From Campylobacter suis (GTDB lineage Bacteria; Campylobacterota; Campylobacteria; Campylobacterales; Campylobacteraceae): a stretch of 64,000 nt of DNA. A model generated the notes under the pieces. It was not told the origin of the DNA. It did no database searches and saw only the letters and a list, made by a program, of their open reading frames with translations. Each line of letters begins with the position of its first letter. Within the stretch, counting starts at the first letter, position 1. The DNA lies in NCBI RefSeq assembly GCF_905120475.1, contig NZ_CAJHOE010000001.1, positions 682,001 through 746,000 of the forward strand, given 5' to 3'. Below are positions 39,562-49,797 of this stretch, piece by piece. The translations under genes were made by a program, and so were the position numbers.

Positions 39562-40008
39562 TTATAAATTTTCAAAGCTTTGTTTTAAATCATTTCGCAT
39601 ATTTTCTATAGCATTTTGTGCATCTTTTACTCCAAAATTTATCGCTTCTTCGATTTGTACAAGTAGTGAAAAAAGCTCATTTTCCCACTTTTCTTTGCTT
39701 GCATTGTTATTCATAGTTTGTACAAAGATTAGCTTTTTACTTATCTGGCTAAGTTTTTCTAAAAATCCATCTTTTTTGCCATCTATCAACTCATCATCTA
39801 AAAGCCCTCTAAGCTCTCTTATCTTTTGATCTATCTTGTCGCAAAAAGCTTTGTATTTTTCGCTATCATCTTGCTCGATGAAATTTCCATAACTTTGCCC
39901 ATTTAAAGCCTCATTAGCATCTATATTTTGTGTTGTTTTTTGTATCTGCATATAAAGAGCAAAGCCAACAGCCAAAACAACAAGCAACATCAAAGTAGTA
40001 CTATCCAT
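39562..40008 (-). CDS. Hypothetical membrane-anchored coiled-coil protein
   Basis: I do not recognise this 148-residue protein. It has one N-terminal membrane helix (STTLMLLVVLAVGFALYM) and a charged helical cytoplasmic or periplasmic part (about 45-148) with no Cys motif. A GGAG site supports the ATG, which lies 8 bases inside the upstream transporter gene; DUF4492 follows after 12 bases. The context suggests co-expression with the bd oxidase locus, without telling its job. Confidence 0.75.
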   Translation of the reverse strand: MDSTTLMLLVVLAVGFALYMQIQKTTQNIDANEALNGQSYGNFIEQDDSEKYKAFCDKIDQKIRELRGLLDDELIDGKKDGFLEKLSQISKKLIFVQTMNNNASKEKWENELFSLLVQIEEAINFGVKDAQNAIENMRNDLKQSFENL

Positions 40009-40888
40009 TTTTTCTCCTAGTTTTTAGTATCACATCAAAGCTAACAACGCCTATTGCCACCCATATAAGTGCAAATGAAACAGCCCTGCCAGTACTCATA
40101 TCCTCATTAAAAACAAAGACTGCCACCAAGGCGGCAAGAGCAGGGCTAAGATACTGCATAAAGCCAAGCGAAGTTAGACTTATCCTTGTTGCTGCGGCGT
40201 TAAAAGCAACTAACGGAAATATAGTCAAAATTCCTGAAAATACCATTAAAAAGCCATTGAAATTTACTCCAAAATGGCTCTCTTTGCTCATAAAAATATA
40301 TACAAAATAGATCAAAGAAAAGGGTAAAACAAGCAATGTTTCTATAAAAAGTCCGTGCATAGCTTGCACTCTTATTTGCTTTCTAACAAGAGCATAAAGT
40401 GCAAATGAAAGCGGTAAAAATATCGCAATAACAGGCAAAGAGCCAAGCAGATAAATCTGAAAAGCTACAGCACAAAAAACTATACTTATGCCAAATTTAC
40501 AAGCCGTATTTAGTCGCTCTTTAAGCACGATCGCACCAAGTAGCATATTCATTAAAGGGTTTATAAAATAGCCCAGACTAGCCTCTAAAATTTGTCCACT
40601 ACCAACAGCATAAACATATATCCACCAGTTAAAACTAACTAAAATTCCACTTAAAAAAAGAGCGTTGCGTGTGCGTTTTTGCTTTAAAAGGCATAAAACT
40701 TGAGCAAAACCTCCACTAAATCCAAGATATATAGCCATAAAAAATACAGACCATATTATACGATGTATAAGCACCTCATAAGAGCCTACACCGTCATAAA
40801 GACTAAAATATATCGGAAACAAAACGCCCCAGCCAAGAAAGGCTAAAAATGCATATAAAAAACCTTTTGTTTGTTCATCTTTTGGCAT
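40001..40888 (-). CDS. RarD-type EamA transporter (second copy)
   Basis: The 295 residues have ten membrane helices and the RarD pattern (GVLFPIYFSLYDGVGSYEVLIHR, NWWIYVYAVGSGQILEASLGYFINPL, LGFMQYLSPALAAL). RarD proteins are DMT transporters of uncertain substrate. It is a clear tandem paralog of the gene upstream: the same motifs occur in order with many substitutions. It overlaps that gene by 14 bases. Confidence 0.88.
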   Translation of the reverse strand: MPKDEQTKGFLYAFLAFLGWGVLFPIYFSLYDGVGSYEVLIHRIIWSVFFMAIYLGFSGGFAQVLCLLKQKRTRNALFLSGILVSFNWWIYVYAVGSGQILEASLGYFINPLMNMLLGAIVLKERLNTACKFGISIVFCAVAFQIYLLGSLPVIAIFLPLSFALYALVRKQIRVQAMHGLFIETLLVLPFSLIYFVYIFMSKESHFGVNFNGFLMVFSGILTIFPLVAFNAAATRISLTSLGFMQYLSPALAALVAVFVFNEDMSTGRAVSFALIWVAIGVVSFDVILKTRRKNG

Positions 40889-41768
40889 TTTTTACTCTTT
40901 TTTGCCTTAATCCGTCTACCGTAACTATCATAATGGCTATCCAAATGAGAATAAAGGATAAAATTTTAGCCACTCCAAGCTCTTCGCCAAAATACACTCC
41001 AAAGCCAATAGACATTGTAGGGATGATGTATTGCATAAAGCCCACGGATGTTAAATTTATGCGTGCGGTTCCTATATTAAAAAGCACCAAAGGAACAACC
41101 GTTATAACACCAGAAAATATCATCAAAACCCCGGTTGCATTTATCCCAAAATGATTTTGCCCATTTGCTTGTAAATAAAAAAGATAAGCAAGAGATAGCG
41201 GTAAAAGAAGTAGGGCTTCTATGAAAATTCCAGCCACCGCAGCTATCTTTGCCCTTTTTCTAATAAGTCCATAAAACCCAAATGTAAAGCCTAGTATCAG
41301 CGCAATATAAGGAAACTCGCCAAGTGCGTAAACTTGTATAAAAACCGCTATAAAGACAATAGATATAGCAACCTTTAACGCTCTACTAAGCGGCTCTTTA
41401 AGTACCAAAGCACCAAGCCCCATGCTAATAAGTGGCATCAAAAACTGCCCAAGACTTGCCTGTAAAATTTGATCATGGCTTACGGCTACAACATATATCC
41501 ACCAGTTGGCACTTATCATCAAGCCACTTAAAAAAAGAGTATTGCGAGATCTTTTATCTTTTAAAATTTCTAAAATTTGACCCAACTCTTTACGAAAGGT
41601 AATAAAAAATCCCAAGAAAACAACCGACCATATAATGCGATGAATGAGAATTTCATAGGAGCCAACATCTTTATCGTAAAGCTTAAAAAACAGCGGAAAC
41701 ATACCCCACATAAAAAACGAGAGCGCTGTTAGCAAATACCCTTGTGTGCGCTCATCATTAAAATTCAC
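40875..41768 (-). CDS. RarD-type EamA transporter (first copy)
   Basis: The 297 residues form ten membrane helices with FFMWGMFPLFFKLYDKDVGSYEILIHR-type RarD motifs (shown here in pieces: MWGMFPLFF, SYEILIHR, NWWIYVVAV, VGFMQYIIPTM). GTG at 41768 is chosen because AAAGGAG lies six bases before it; a TTG six codons earlier has no such site. It heads the minus-strand run leading through its paralog and DUF4492 toward cydAB. Confidence 0.88.
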   Translation of the reverse strand: MNFNDERTQGYLLTALSFFMWGMFPLFFKLYDKDVGSYEILIHRIIWSVVFLGFFITFRKELGQILEILKDKRSRNTLFLSGLMISANWWIYVVAVSHDQILQASLGQFLMPLISMGLGALVLKEPLSRALKVAISIVFIAVFIQVYALGEFPYIALILGFTFGFYGLIRKRAKIAAVAGIFIEALLLLPLSLAYLFYLQANGQNHFGINATGVLMIFSGVITVVPLVLFNIGTARINLTSVGFMQYIIPTMSIGFGVYFGEELGVAKILSFILIWIAIMIVTVDGLRQKRVKNAKR

Positions 41769-41857
41769 GCCAGCTCCTTTTACCAAATTTTACCCAAAAC
41801 CATACTTTTTAAAGTGGCAATTATAGTTGAAGTTGTTTAAATTTAGCTTTTTAATGT

Positions 41858-41863
41858 TATAAT
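41858..41863 (+). promoter_or_regulatory. Probable -10 element of the DAHP synthase gene
   Basis: Consensus TATAAT in TGTTATAAT, 31 bases before the ATG, with AAGGAA as ribosome site. Confidence 0.55.
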
Positions 41864-41894
41864 CTTTGCTTTAAATTTATATATAAGGAATTTT

Positions 41895-43247
41895 ATGGAG
41901 TGGAGTAGGCAGAGTTGGCGAAAGTTAAATATACTTCAGCAGCCAAAATACTTAGATCAAAATGAATTACAAGAAGTCGAAAAAAGACTTCAAAGCTTCC
42001 CACCACTAGTCTTTGCTGGCGAAGCTAGAAATTTAAAGTCTGAGCTTGCTAGTGTATGTGAGGGAAAGGCATTTTTGCTTCAAGGTGGCGATTGTGCTGA
42101 AAGTTTTATGAATTTTAATGCAAATAACATCCGAGATATGTTTAAAGTTATCCTTCAAATGGCTATAGTTCTTACATACGCAGGTAGTTGTCCGATAGTT
42201 AAAGTCGGTCGTATGGCTGGACAGTTTGCAAAACCAAGAAGCTCAGATGAAGAGGTCTTAAATGGAGTTAGTCTGCCAAGTTATCGTGGCGATATTATAA
42301 ACGGCTTTGAATTTGACGAGCTTGCGCGTGTACCAGATCCAAAGCGAATGGAACTAGCCTATCATCAAGCAGCAGCCACCATGAACCTACTTAGAGCGTT
42401 CTCTCAGGGTGGTTTGGCTGACTTACATCAAGTCCATAAGTGGAATTTAGGCTTTGTAAGGCGTGCGGAAATCAACGAAAAATTTGCCACTTTGGCTGAA
42501 AATTTAACACAAACACTAGACTTCATGCAAGCATGTGGACTAAACTCAAAAAACACACCAACCCTTAGCCAAACAACATTTTATACATCACACGAAGCAT
42601 TATTGCTACCTTATGAAGAGGCGCTTACAAGGCAAGATAGCCTAAGCGGTGAGTGGTATGACTGCTCAGCTCATATGTTGTGGATAGGAGAGAGAACTCG
42701 TGGCATAGATGACGCTCATGTACACTTTTTAAGTGGCGTGAAAAATCCACTTGGCGTAAAGATAGGACCAAACGGAACTAGCGATGACATAAAAAAACTA
42801 AGCCAAAAGCTAAATCCACAAAACGAAGCTGGAAGACTTAATGTCATTATAAGAATGGGTGCAGACAAGATAGGCGAAAAGTTGCCTAAAATTTTAAGAG
42901 AGTGCAAGGCTGAAGGACTAAAGATACTATTTAGCATAGATCCTATGCACGGAAATACTACAAAAAGCTCGACAAATTACAAAACTCGCGAATTTGACAA
43001 GATAACAAGTGAAGTTCGTAGCTTTTTTGAAATTTGTGCCTCTGAAGGCGTACATGCTGGCGGCGTACATCTTGAGATGACGGGACAAGATGTTACCGAA
43101 TGCACAGGCGGATCGTTTAATGTTACCGACGAAACACTTAAAAATAGATATGAAACGCAGTGCGATCCACGACTAAATGCCGATCAGGCTATTGAGCTTG
43201 CGTTTTTGATAGCAGAATTTCTTAAAAAACTCAAACAAAAGGGGTAG
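41895..43247 (+). CDS. Class II 3-deoxy-7-phosphoheptulonate synthase
   Basis: First enzyme of the shikimate pathway, joining PEP and erythrose 4-phosphate. The 450 residues are the plant-like class II type: metal ligand Cys67 in [11 protein letters not shown], then [30 protein letters not shown] (His ligand), [15 protein letters not shown] (Glu ligand) and [10 protein letters not shown] (Asp ligand). No N-terminal regulatory extension as in Mycobacterium. The gene starts a plus-strand run; the flavoprotein gene follows after three bases. Confidence 0.95.
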   Translation: MEWSRQSWRKLNILQQPKYLDQNELQEVEKRLQSFPPLVFAGEARNLKSELASVCEGKAFLLQGGDCAESFMNFNANNIRDMFKVILQMAIVLTYAGSCPIVKVGRMAGQFAKPRSSDEEVLNGVSLPSYRGDIINGFEFDELARVPDPKRMELAYHQAAATMNLLRAFSQGGLADLHQVHKWNLGFVRRAEINEKFATLAENLTQTLDFMQACGLNSKNTPTLSQTTFYTSHEALLLPYEEALTRQDSLSGEWYDCSAHMLWIGERTRGIDDAHVHFLSGVKNPLGVKIGPNGTSDDIKKLSQKLNPQNEAGRLNVIIRMGADKIGEKLPKILRECKAEGLKILFSIDPMHGNTTKSSTNYKTREFDKITSEVRSFFEICASEGVHAGGVHLEMTGQDVTECTGGSFNVTDETLKNRYETQCDPRLNADQAIELAFLIAEFLKKLKQKG

Positions 43248-43250
43248 AAG

Positions 43251-44210
43251 ATGTCAAATGTTTATGACTTAGTCGTCGTAGGCGGTGGACCTTGCGGTAT
43301 AGCCTGCGTCGTTGAAGCAAAAGGCGCTGGATTTGAGCGTGTTGTGCTACTTGAAAAGGGTGACAACCACATGCAAACCATTAGAAAATTTTATAAAGAT
43401 AATAAGCGTGTAGATAAAGAGTATAAAGGTCAAGAAAGCACTATACATGGTATCGTAGCCTTTGAAGATGGCACGAAAGAAAGTACGCTTGATTTTTTCG
43501 ATAAACTTCTTGATGACGGAAAGATAGATGTATTTTTTAACTCAGAAGTTGAGATGATAAAGAAAAATTCAGATGAAATTTTTGTAGTTACAACAGCCAA
43601 AGGTGACTTGCTATCTAAAAATGTAGTCATTGCTATAGGTAAAATGGGAAGACCAAATAAGCCAGACTATAAAATCCCGCCATCTCTAAACGAAGTGGTA
43701 AATTTTAACCTAAACAACTGCTCTAGCAAAGAGAAAATTTTAGTCGTTGGTGGCGGAAACTCAGCAGTAGAGTACGCGATTGAGCTATGTGCATACAACA
43801 AAACAACCATCGCATACCGAAAAGATAACTTTTCCCGCGCAAATGAAACCAACAAAGAAGCACTGTGGGCACTTGAAAAAAAGGACAAGATAAAAGTTCG
43901 ACTAAATCACGACATAACCCAGATAGAAAATGAGTCCGGCAAGGTTAGAGTGCATTTTGATAATGGTAAAATTCGCGTATATGATAGGGTGGTTTATGCC
44001 ATAGGTGGCTCAAGTCCGGTTGATTTTTTACAAAAATGTGGCATCAAAACCGATGAAAAAGGCAACCCAGAGGTAGATCAAAATTTTGAAAGTAACATAA
44101 AAGGACTTTATATAGGTGGTGACTTGGTGCTTAAAAATGGTGGCTCTATCGTCGTTGCACTAAATCATGCACATAGTGTCATAAAAGATATATTATCAAA
44201 ACGAGGCTAA
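43251..44210 (+). CDS. FAD/NAD(P)-dependent oxidoreductase (YpdA-like)
   Basis: The 319 residues carry two Rossmann motifs: VVGGGPCGIACVVEA (FAD, residues about 9-23) and VVGGGNSAVEYAIEL (NAD(P), about 165-179), and end with GLYIGGDL and a helix as in the thioredoxin-reductase superfamily. The CxxC pair of thioredoxin reductase is absent, so electrons must go to something other than a redox-active disulfide of its own. The nearest known shape is YpdA/ferredoxin-NADP reductase; the substrate is unknown. Confidence 0.82.
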   Translation: MSNVYDLVVVGGGPCGIACVVEAKGAGFERVVLLEKGDNHMQTIRKFYKDNKRVDKEYKGQESTIHGIVAFEDGTKESTLDFFDKLLDDGKIDVFFNSEVEMIKKNSDEIFVVTTAKGDLLSKNVVIAIGKMGRPNKPDYKIPPSLNEVVNFNLNNCSSKEKILVVGGGNSAVEYAIELCAYNKTTIAYRKDNFSRANETNKEALWALEKKDKIKVRLNHDITQIENESGKVRVHFDNGKIRVYDRVVYAIGGSSPVDFLQKCGIKTDEKGNPEVDQNFESNIKGLYIGGDLVLKNGGSIVVALNHAHSVIKDILSKRG

Positions 44211-44211
44211 T

Positions 44212-46254
44212 TTGAATATCTATAAGATCGTCTTTGTCCTTATTTTATGTCTTGTTGTATTTTTTACGCTACCATTTTTAAATAAAAACCTTGGTCAGTC
44301 TCAGCAAAATGAGCAGATTACACAAAAAGAGTACAAAATTTACCCGCTAAAATTCTCAGATCTGCCTCAAGCTGAAAAAGAAAGATATATAAACAAAGAC
44401 GATCTTTACGAGTATGGTGGCTACATAACTCCGAAAAGTTATAGTGAAAATTTTGCCGTAAGCGAAGATAATGGCACTAGCATTTTAGAGCTTTTAAGTC
44501 AAAACAAAGCTCTAGTAGCTGACAACATAGATCTTGGTGAAAAAAATTTAGCACTCATAGAAAAACTAGAGGCTATAAAATCAGAGCTTGAAAATCAAAA
44601 AAGTATGCTAAATGCTAAAAATGAAGAGCTTTTAAACAGGCAAGAAAGTCAGCATTATGAAAATATTCAGCGACTCACAAAAGAGCTAAATGAAGTTCAA
44701 AAAGAGGGCATTAATAGTATCTCAAACTATGAAAAACGCATAGCTATCCTAGAAAATGAGATGGTAAAATTTCGTCTTGATGTTGATAGAAATCAAAGCA
44801 ATGAACGCGAAGCTTTTACTGAGTTTATAAGACAAAGTGATGAAAATCAAACTACTTTAAAAAGGCAAAATTTTGAACTAAACAACGATATACAAGCCAA
44901 AAAATTAGAACTTAGCACGATAAATACTGAGCTAAACACTCTAAAAACGCAGCTACAAAACCAACAAACAGAGCTTGAGACTATGCAAATCAATGCAAAC
45001 AAAAATATAAAAGACATACAAGATGGTTTTGCAATGCAAAAAACAACACTAGAAGATGAACTTTCAAGAAAATCAAATAAGATAATAGACCTTGAAAACG
45101 AGATAGGTGTGCTAAAAAAAGAGCTAAATGCAAGCATAAATTTAGCAAATATAACAAAAACAATGTTTGAAAATGCCGAAAAAAAAAGCAAGGAGCTAGA
45201 CTCAACGCTAGTTGGGCTTTTAAGTGAAAATTTAGACTTTAATAAGACAAAAAAAGAGCTAGAACTAACAAGCCAAAACTTAATGAGCGAACAAAACAAA
45301 ACAAGATCTTTAGATAAGATTGTATCTGAGCTAAGCAGTGAAAACAAAGAGCTAAATAGCACGATCGAGATAAAAAATGATACTATTGCAGAGCTTATGA
45401 AAAGCGTAAATGACTTAAAAAATATAGTTGATATAAAAAATACAAATATTAGAAATTTAGAAGGCAATGCCACCATTGCAAAAGATGAGCTTATAGGCAC
45501 AAAAAGTGAGCTTGAAAAACTTGAAAAGTCAATAAAAGTTGATGCTAGAAACTATGAAATTTTAAATTTACAAATAACTGCACTCAAAAAAGAGTTATCA
45601 AATTTTAAAAAAGATGAGAACATAAAAACAAACGAAAGCATTAAAGAGCTTGAAGAACAACTACGAAAAAACCAAGCCTTGTTAAAGGAAAACAACAAAA
45701 CCATCGAGTCACTCACATCACAAATTTCAAAAACTAGCAAAGATACGATGAGCAGTGCCGAGTATTATAAACGCATAGAAGAGCTAACTCAAGACATCGA
45801 AGCAAGCCTAAATAACCAAGATCGTCTTGAAGATGAAAATGCAAATTTACGAGCGATATTACAAACACAAACAAAGCCAGAAGTACCTAAAAAGCTTGTT
45901 TTTGTAGAAAAATTTGAATGCTTAGATATGGACATGCAAAATACTCCAAGCCAAATGTGTAAAAACCGCTTAAGCGAGTTCTTACAACGCTATAACTCAA
46001 ACTACATCTATGAGATTATCCCCATTGTCGATGAAAAGTCTTTTGCAATGCCTTATGACGCTAAAAAAATGCTAAAAAAAGATGAGCTTAACACGCTTAA
46101 TAAATATGTAAACTACGGTGTTGGCAAAGAGCGTGCTATGGTTGCGGCTGGTCTTATAAGGGATGAATTTGGCGACTTTGCGCGCATAAGCATAAGTAGC
46201 GAAATAGTACTTCGCTCAAGCTCTCGTGGCTTTATCATAAAGGCTTATAGATGA
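44212..46254 (+). CDS. Long membrane-anchored coiled-coil protein
   Basis: The 680 residues have one N-terminal membrane helix (IVFVLILCLVVFFTLPFL), a polar stretch, a very long coiled coil (about 90-560) and a globular C-terminal domain (about 565-680, with GVGKERAMVAAGLIRDEFGD). That last part faintly resembles an OmpA-like peptidoglycan-binding fold (the ERA..AAG.I pattern) but I cannot confirm it. If exported, it could span the periplasm. TTG is the start, one base after the previous stop; the end overlaps trmN as ATGA. Confidence 0.8.
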   Translation: MNIYKIVFVLILCLVVFFTLPFLNKNLGQSQQNEQITQKEYKIYPLKFSDLPQAEKERYINKDDLYEYGGYITPKSYSENFAVSEDNGTSILELLSQNKALVADNIDLGEKNLALIEKLEAIKSELENQKSMLNAKNEELLNRQESQHYENIQRLTKELNEVQKEGINSISNYEKRIAILENEMVKFRLDVDRNQSNEREAFTEFIRQSDENQTTLKRQNFELNNDIQAKKLELSTINTELNTLKTQLQNQQTELETMQINANKNIKDIQDGFAMQKTTLEDELSRKSNKIIDLENEIGVLKKELNASINLANITKTMFENAEKKSKELDSTLVGLLSENLDFNKTKKELELTSQNLMSEQNKTRSLDKIVSELSSENKELNSTIEIKNDTIAELMKSVNDLKNIVDIKNTNIRNLEGNATIAKDELIGTKSELEKLEKSIKVDARNYEILNLQITALKKELSNFKKDENIKTNESIKELEEQLRKNQALLKENNKTIESLTSQISKTSKDTMSSAEYYKRIEELTQDIEASLNNQDRLEDENANLRAILQTQTKPEVPKKLVFVEKFECLDMDMQNTPSQMCKNRLSEFLQRYNSNYIYEIIPIVDEKSFAMPYDAKKMLKKDELNTLNKYVNYGVGKERAMVAAGLIRDEFGDFARISISSEIVLRSSSRGFIIKAYR

Positions 46255-46955
46255 GACTAGCACAGCTTAAAAATGGCTATCGCTACAACTCAGATACGCT
46301 TGTTTTGTATGACTTTATCTCATCTTTTCAAGGCCTTAAACATAAAGTGCTTGATGTTGGCTGCGGATGTGGGATACTAGGGCTTTTGTTAAAGAGAGAT
46401 TTTCCTAAAATTTATCTTTTTGGCATTGATTTGCAAGATATAAACACTAAAATTTCAATACACAATGCAAGATTAAATACTCTTGAAGCAAATTTTCAAA
46501 CGATTGACTTTAGAAAATTTAAAAGTGATGAGCGTTTTGAAAATATCGTGCTAAATCCACCATTTTATAGTGAGGGGGCCTTAGAAAGCACAAGCGAACA
46601 TCTAAACTTAAGCCGATATGCAAAACATCTAAAACTTGATGAGTTTTTAAGCGTAGCAAATAGCCATTTAACGCCCAATGGTACACTTTATTTTTGCTAT
46701 GAAAGTAGGGCGATAGATGAGATTTTTATCAAATTTCACACATTAAAACTAAAGCCAACTGCGCTAAAATTTGTCCATTCTACAAATAACGAGCCATCAA
46801 AACTGGTTTTAGTTAAAGCACAAAAAAACTCGCACTCAAAATGCACGGTTTTGCCACCACTTTTTATGCAAGAAAATGGCAAGCATTCAAAAAAAGCAGA
46901 GGAAATTTTTAAGCGAGCCAACACATTAAGTGAGGACTATGATGTTAAGGGCTGA
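46251..46955 (+). CDS. tRNA1(Val) adenine-37 N6-methyltransferase-like protein
   Basis: The 234 residues match the TrmN6/YfiC group: QLKNGYRYNSDTLVL start (family Q...G.r...Da.lL), SAM motif VLDVGCGCGILGLL (about 38-51) and the catalytic NPPF motif in IVLNPPFYSEG (about 103). The exact target tRNA cannot be shown. It overlaps the coiled-coil gene by four bases and the YkgJ gene by 14, so it is part of a coupled run. Confidence 0.87.
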   Translation: MRLAQLKNGYRYNSDTLVLYDFISSFQGLKHKVLDVGCGCGILGLLLKRDFPKIYLFGIDLQDINTKISIHNARLNTLEANFQTIDFRKFKSDERFENIVLNPPFYSEGALESTSEHLNLSRYAKHLKLDEFLSVANSHLTPNGTLYFCYESRAIDEIFIKFHTLKLKPTALKFVHSTNNEPSKLVLVKAQKNSHSKCTVLPPLFMQENGKHSKKAEEIFKRANTLSEDYDVKG

Positions 46956-47313
46956 GGGCTTTGCTTGGGAATTTGATCCGAGTTTTTGTCAAAGCTGTGG
47001 TGGAAAGTGCTGCACTGGAGATAGCGGACTAATATGGATTGATGATAGCGAGATAGCAGCTCTTGCAAAATATTTAAAATTTGAGACAGAACAGTTTAAA
47101 GATCAGTTTTTATTTATATACAAAGGAAAATTTAGTATAAAAGAAAAACCCTATAAAGGCGGTCATGCTTGTATATTTTTTGACGAAAAAGAGCAAAATT
47201 GTGGAATTTATGAGTACAGACCAAAGCAGTGTAGAAGCTTTCCTTTTTGGGAGCATTTTAAGACAAATTTAGAGGAGTTAAAGCAAGAATGTATTGGCGT
47301 AAAATTTTTATAA
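46942..47313 (+). CDS. YkgJ family cysteine-cluster protein
   Basis: The 123 residues contain the family cysteines: FCQSCGGKCCTG near the start and CIFF, NCGIYEYRPKQCRSFPFW near the end, which likely bind a metal or Fe-S cluster (zinc/iron-chelating domain). Starts at GTG 46930, ATG 46939 and ATG 46942 are all in frame; 46942 has the best spacing to AGTGAGG. Function unknown. It overlaps the TPR gene by 25 bases. Confidence 0.87.
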   Translation: MLRAEGFAWEFDPSFCQSCGGKCCTGDSGLIWIDDSEIAALAKYLKFETEQFKDQFLFIYKGKFSIKEKPYKGGHACIFFDEKEQNCGIYEYRPKQCRSFPFWEHFKTNLEELKQECIGVKFL

Positions 47314-48530
47314 CACTTATTTTTGGACTTTTTTTACCACTTCAATCGCTCTCAAATGAGCAAAATTTAGAGATTCTCAAGGCGCTTATGCTAGCTGATG
47401 AGGGTAAAAATAGTGAGGCGATGAAAATTTATGAAAAACTTTTTAACACAACAAAAGATGGCGCATATATAAAAGAGGCTATCAGGCTTGCTATTAGCTC
47501 TCAAGATACCAAAAAACTAGACGAGCTTTTAAAAAAGGGCAAAAATCAGCTTAAAAATGACACTGAATTTAACCGAATGCTCATCATGCAACACACCTCA
47601 AAAGGCGAGTTTGAACCAGCAAAAAAAATAGCACTTGAGCTTATAAAAAAGGAAAAAACTGACGCTAGAAATTTTATCATACTTGGCGGAATTTACATCT
47701 TTACAGATAATGAAAAAGAGGCTATAAAAAGTTTTGAAAAAGCCTATGAGCTTGATGGTAGCGAAGAGAGCGTAATGAGACTAGCGAGCGTTTTACTTTC
47801 AAAAACAAAAGATGACAAAACAGCACAAAAATATCTTGAAAATTTTAAAACTCGCAATGGATGCACGATAAATGTTTGCGAAACGCTAACTGAAATTTAT
47901 GCAAATAACAAAAAATTTGACCTAGTTGCAAGCACAAGCAAGGAGCTTTTTAATTTAAGCGAAGATGAAAATCACTTCAAAAGAGCCCTTGGGGCCTACA
48001 TAATAGCAGGAGATACGAAGGGTTTTGAAGAGCTTATAAAATCAAATCCCATAGATGACGAGCTAGCTTCAAAAGGATATGCTGAGCTAAAAGAATTTAA
48101 AAAAGCTTATGACCTTGCAAAAAGCTCATTTGAACGCACAAAAGATCCGCAAATGCAAGCTTTGATGGCTATTTATGAGTATGAAAACTCTAGAGAAAAG
48201 CCAGATAAAAAAACATTAAAAAATATCATAGAAAACTTTGAAGCTAGCGTGAGCTCACTAAACGATGCGCTTTACTTTAACTACTATGGCTACTTGCTAA
48301 TAGATCATGACATTGATATAAAAAAGGGCATTGAGCTAGTTAAAAAAGCACTTGAGCTTGAGCCAGACTCGGTGTATTATATAGACTCTTTGGCGTGGGG
48401 ATATTATAAGCTTGGAAAATGCAAAGCAGCCAAAGATGAGATGGCTAAGGCTTTAAAAGATGAGGAATTTGCTAAAGACGATGAGGCCATAAAGCACAAA
48501 AAAGCCATAGATGAATGCAAGGAAAAATAG
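47289..48530 (+). CDS. Tetratricopeptide repeat protein, exported
   Basis: The 413 residues begin with a signal sequence ([17 protein letters not shown]) and continue as helical repeats of TPR type (for example [28 protein letters not shown] at about 130-157 in register, and [26 protein letters not shown] near the end). No enzymatic motif. It probably acts as a periplasmic scaffold, partner unknown. The stop shares one base with the GTG of trpC (TAGTG). Confidence 0.85.
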   Translation: MYWRKIFITLIFGLFLPLQSLSNEQNLEILKALMLADEGKNSEAMKIYEKLFNTTKDGAYIKEAIRLAISSQDTKKLDELLKKGKNQLKNDTEFNRMLIMQHTSKGEFEPAKKIALELIKKEKTDARNFIILGGIYIFTDNEKEAIKSFEKAYELDGSEESVMRLASVLLSKTKDDKTAQKYLENFKTRNGCTINVCETLTEIYANNKKFDLVASTSKELFNLSEDENHFKRALGAYIIAGDTKGFEELIKSNPIDDELASKGYAELKEFKKAYDLAKSSFERTKDPQMQALMAIYEYENSREKPDKKTLKNIIENFEASVSSLNDALYFNYYGYLLIDHDIDIKKGIELVKKALELEPDSVYYIDSLAWGYYKLGKCKAAKDEMAKALKDEEFAKDDEAIKHKKAIDECKEK

Positions 48531-49318
48531 TGATACTTGATAAAATTTTAAACCAAACCAAACTTGACTTACAAAAAAGAAAGCTTTCCTATCCGCAAGC
48601 GTGGCTAGAAAAGGCATTTAGCGCCAACCCTTACAAACCAAGAGATGTAGTATCTGTATTAAAAAGCACCACGGACGAGCCATTTCGCATAATAGCAGAG
48701 ATTAAAAAAGCAAGTCCTAGCAAGGGAGTTATAAGGGAAAATTTTGATCCGCTTGCCATAGCAAAAGAGTATGAAAGTGCATGCGCAAATGCCATGAGTA
48801 TACTTACTGAGCCTTACTTTTTTCAAGGAAATTTGGAATATCTTACACAAATTCGACGCTACAGTGCAACGCCTTTGCTTAGGAAAGATTTTATCATAGA
48901 TAAGTATCAAATCCTAGAAGCACTCATTTACGGGGCAGACTTTGTTCTGCTTATCGCAAAAGCACTAGAAAAGTCAGATCTAAAACAACTAAACGACTAC
49001 GCCACATCACTTGGGCTTTGCACTCTTGTTGAAACTCACGATGAAGATGATATACAAAAAGCGCTTTATGCAAATGCTAAGATTATCGGTATAAATCACA
49101 GAAATTTAAAAACATTTGATATGGATATGAGCCTTTGCGAAAGACTAGTACCGCTTATTGGAAATGATAAAATAATCGTCGCAGAGAGCGGGATATATGA
49201 ACACTCACAACTTGTTTGGCTAAATAAACTTGGAGTTGATGCCTTTTTGATAGGCGAACATTTTATGCGACAAAATAGCATTTTAGATGCGCTTAGAAAA
49301 ATAAAAGGAGAGGTATAA
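48530..49318 (+). CDS. trpC: Indole-3-glycerol-phosphate synthase
   Basis: Fourth step of tryptophan synthesis. The 262 residues form a TIM barrel with [13 protein letters not shown] (phosphate and catalytic Lys), [37 protein letters not shown] and VAESGI. GTG at 48530 gives the family N-terminus (ILDKIL), follows AAGGAAAAATA and overlaps the TPR stop as TAGTG. The gene stands apart from the other trp genes, as in C. jejuni. Confidence 0.95.
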   Translation: MILDKILNQTKLDLQKRKLSYPQAWLEKAFSANPYKPRDVVSVLKSTTDEPFRIIAEIKKASPSKGVIRENFDPLAIAKEYESACANAMSILTEPYFFQGNLEYLTQIRRYSATPLLRKDFIIDKYQILEALIYGADFVLLIAKALEKSDLKQLNDYATSLGLCTLVETHDEDDIQKALYANAKIIGINHRNLKTFDMDMSLCERLVPLIGNDKIIVAESGIYEHSQLVWLNKLGVDAFLIGEHFMRQNSILDALRKIKGEV

Positions 49319-49797
49319 TGGATCACTTGTGCGCTCCGTGGCGGGCTGAATATTTTTCACAAAAGCGTGATGGATGCGTGTTTTGTGAGATTATAAAAGA
49401 GGATACAAAAGATGACGAGCTTGGTGTTATATTTCGTGCAAAACACTGTTTTAGTGTGATGAACCGCTACCCTTACTCACCAGGTCACTTCATGGTCATA
49501 CCTTACACTCACACTGATAAAATAGAAGAACTAGACGAAGCCACTTGGCTAGAAATGAGTGAGTTTGTAAGAAAGGGTGTGGGAATTTTAAAACAAGAGC
49601 TACATGCTACTGGTGTAAATATAGGCATGAATCTTGGTGCGTCAGCTGGCGCCGGTATCGCCGAACATGTGCATTACCACCTTGTGCCGCGCTGGGAAAG
49701 AGATACAAATTTTATCACTACCATTGCTGATGTAAGGGTAAACGGCGTTCCTTTTGCTCCACTTTTTGAAAAGCTAAAAAGGGCATTTGAGTGCTAA
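49318..49797 (+). CDS. HIT family nucleotide-binding protein
   Basis: The 159 residues show a zinc-like pair CVFC (about 21-24) and the histidine triad EHVHYHLVPRW (about 118-128), with the Ap4A-phosphorylase/FHIT-like SPGHFMVIPYTH. It probably hydrolyses a dinucleoside polyphosphate or an adenylated substrate. The ATG shares its first base with the trpC stop (TAATG). Confidence 0.92.
   Translation: MDHLCAPWRAEYFSQKRDGCVFCEIIKEDTKDDELGVIFRAKHCFSVMNRYPYSPGHFMVIPYTHTDKIEELDEATWLEMSEFVRKGVGILKQELHATGVNIGMNLGASAGAGIAEHVHYHLVPRWERDTNFITTIADVRVNGVPFAPLFEKLKRAFEC

Noticed and set aside
44847-45500. A 217-codon open frame on the minus strand
   Set aside because: It lies antisense inside the coiled-coil gene; its Ser/Phe/Leu-rich composition is what reversed Lys/Glu/Asn codons give, and it has no ribosome site or motif.
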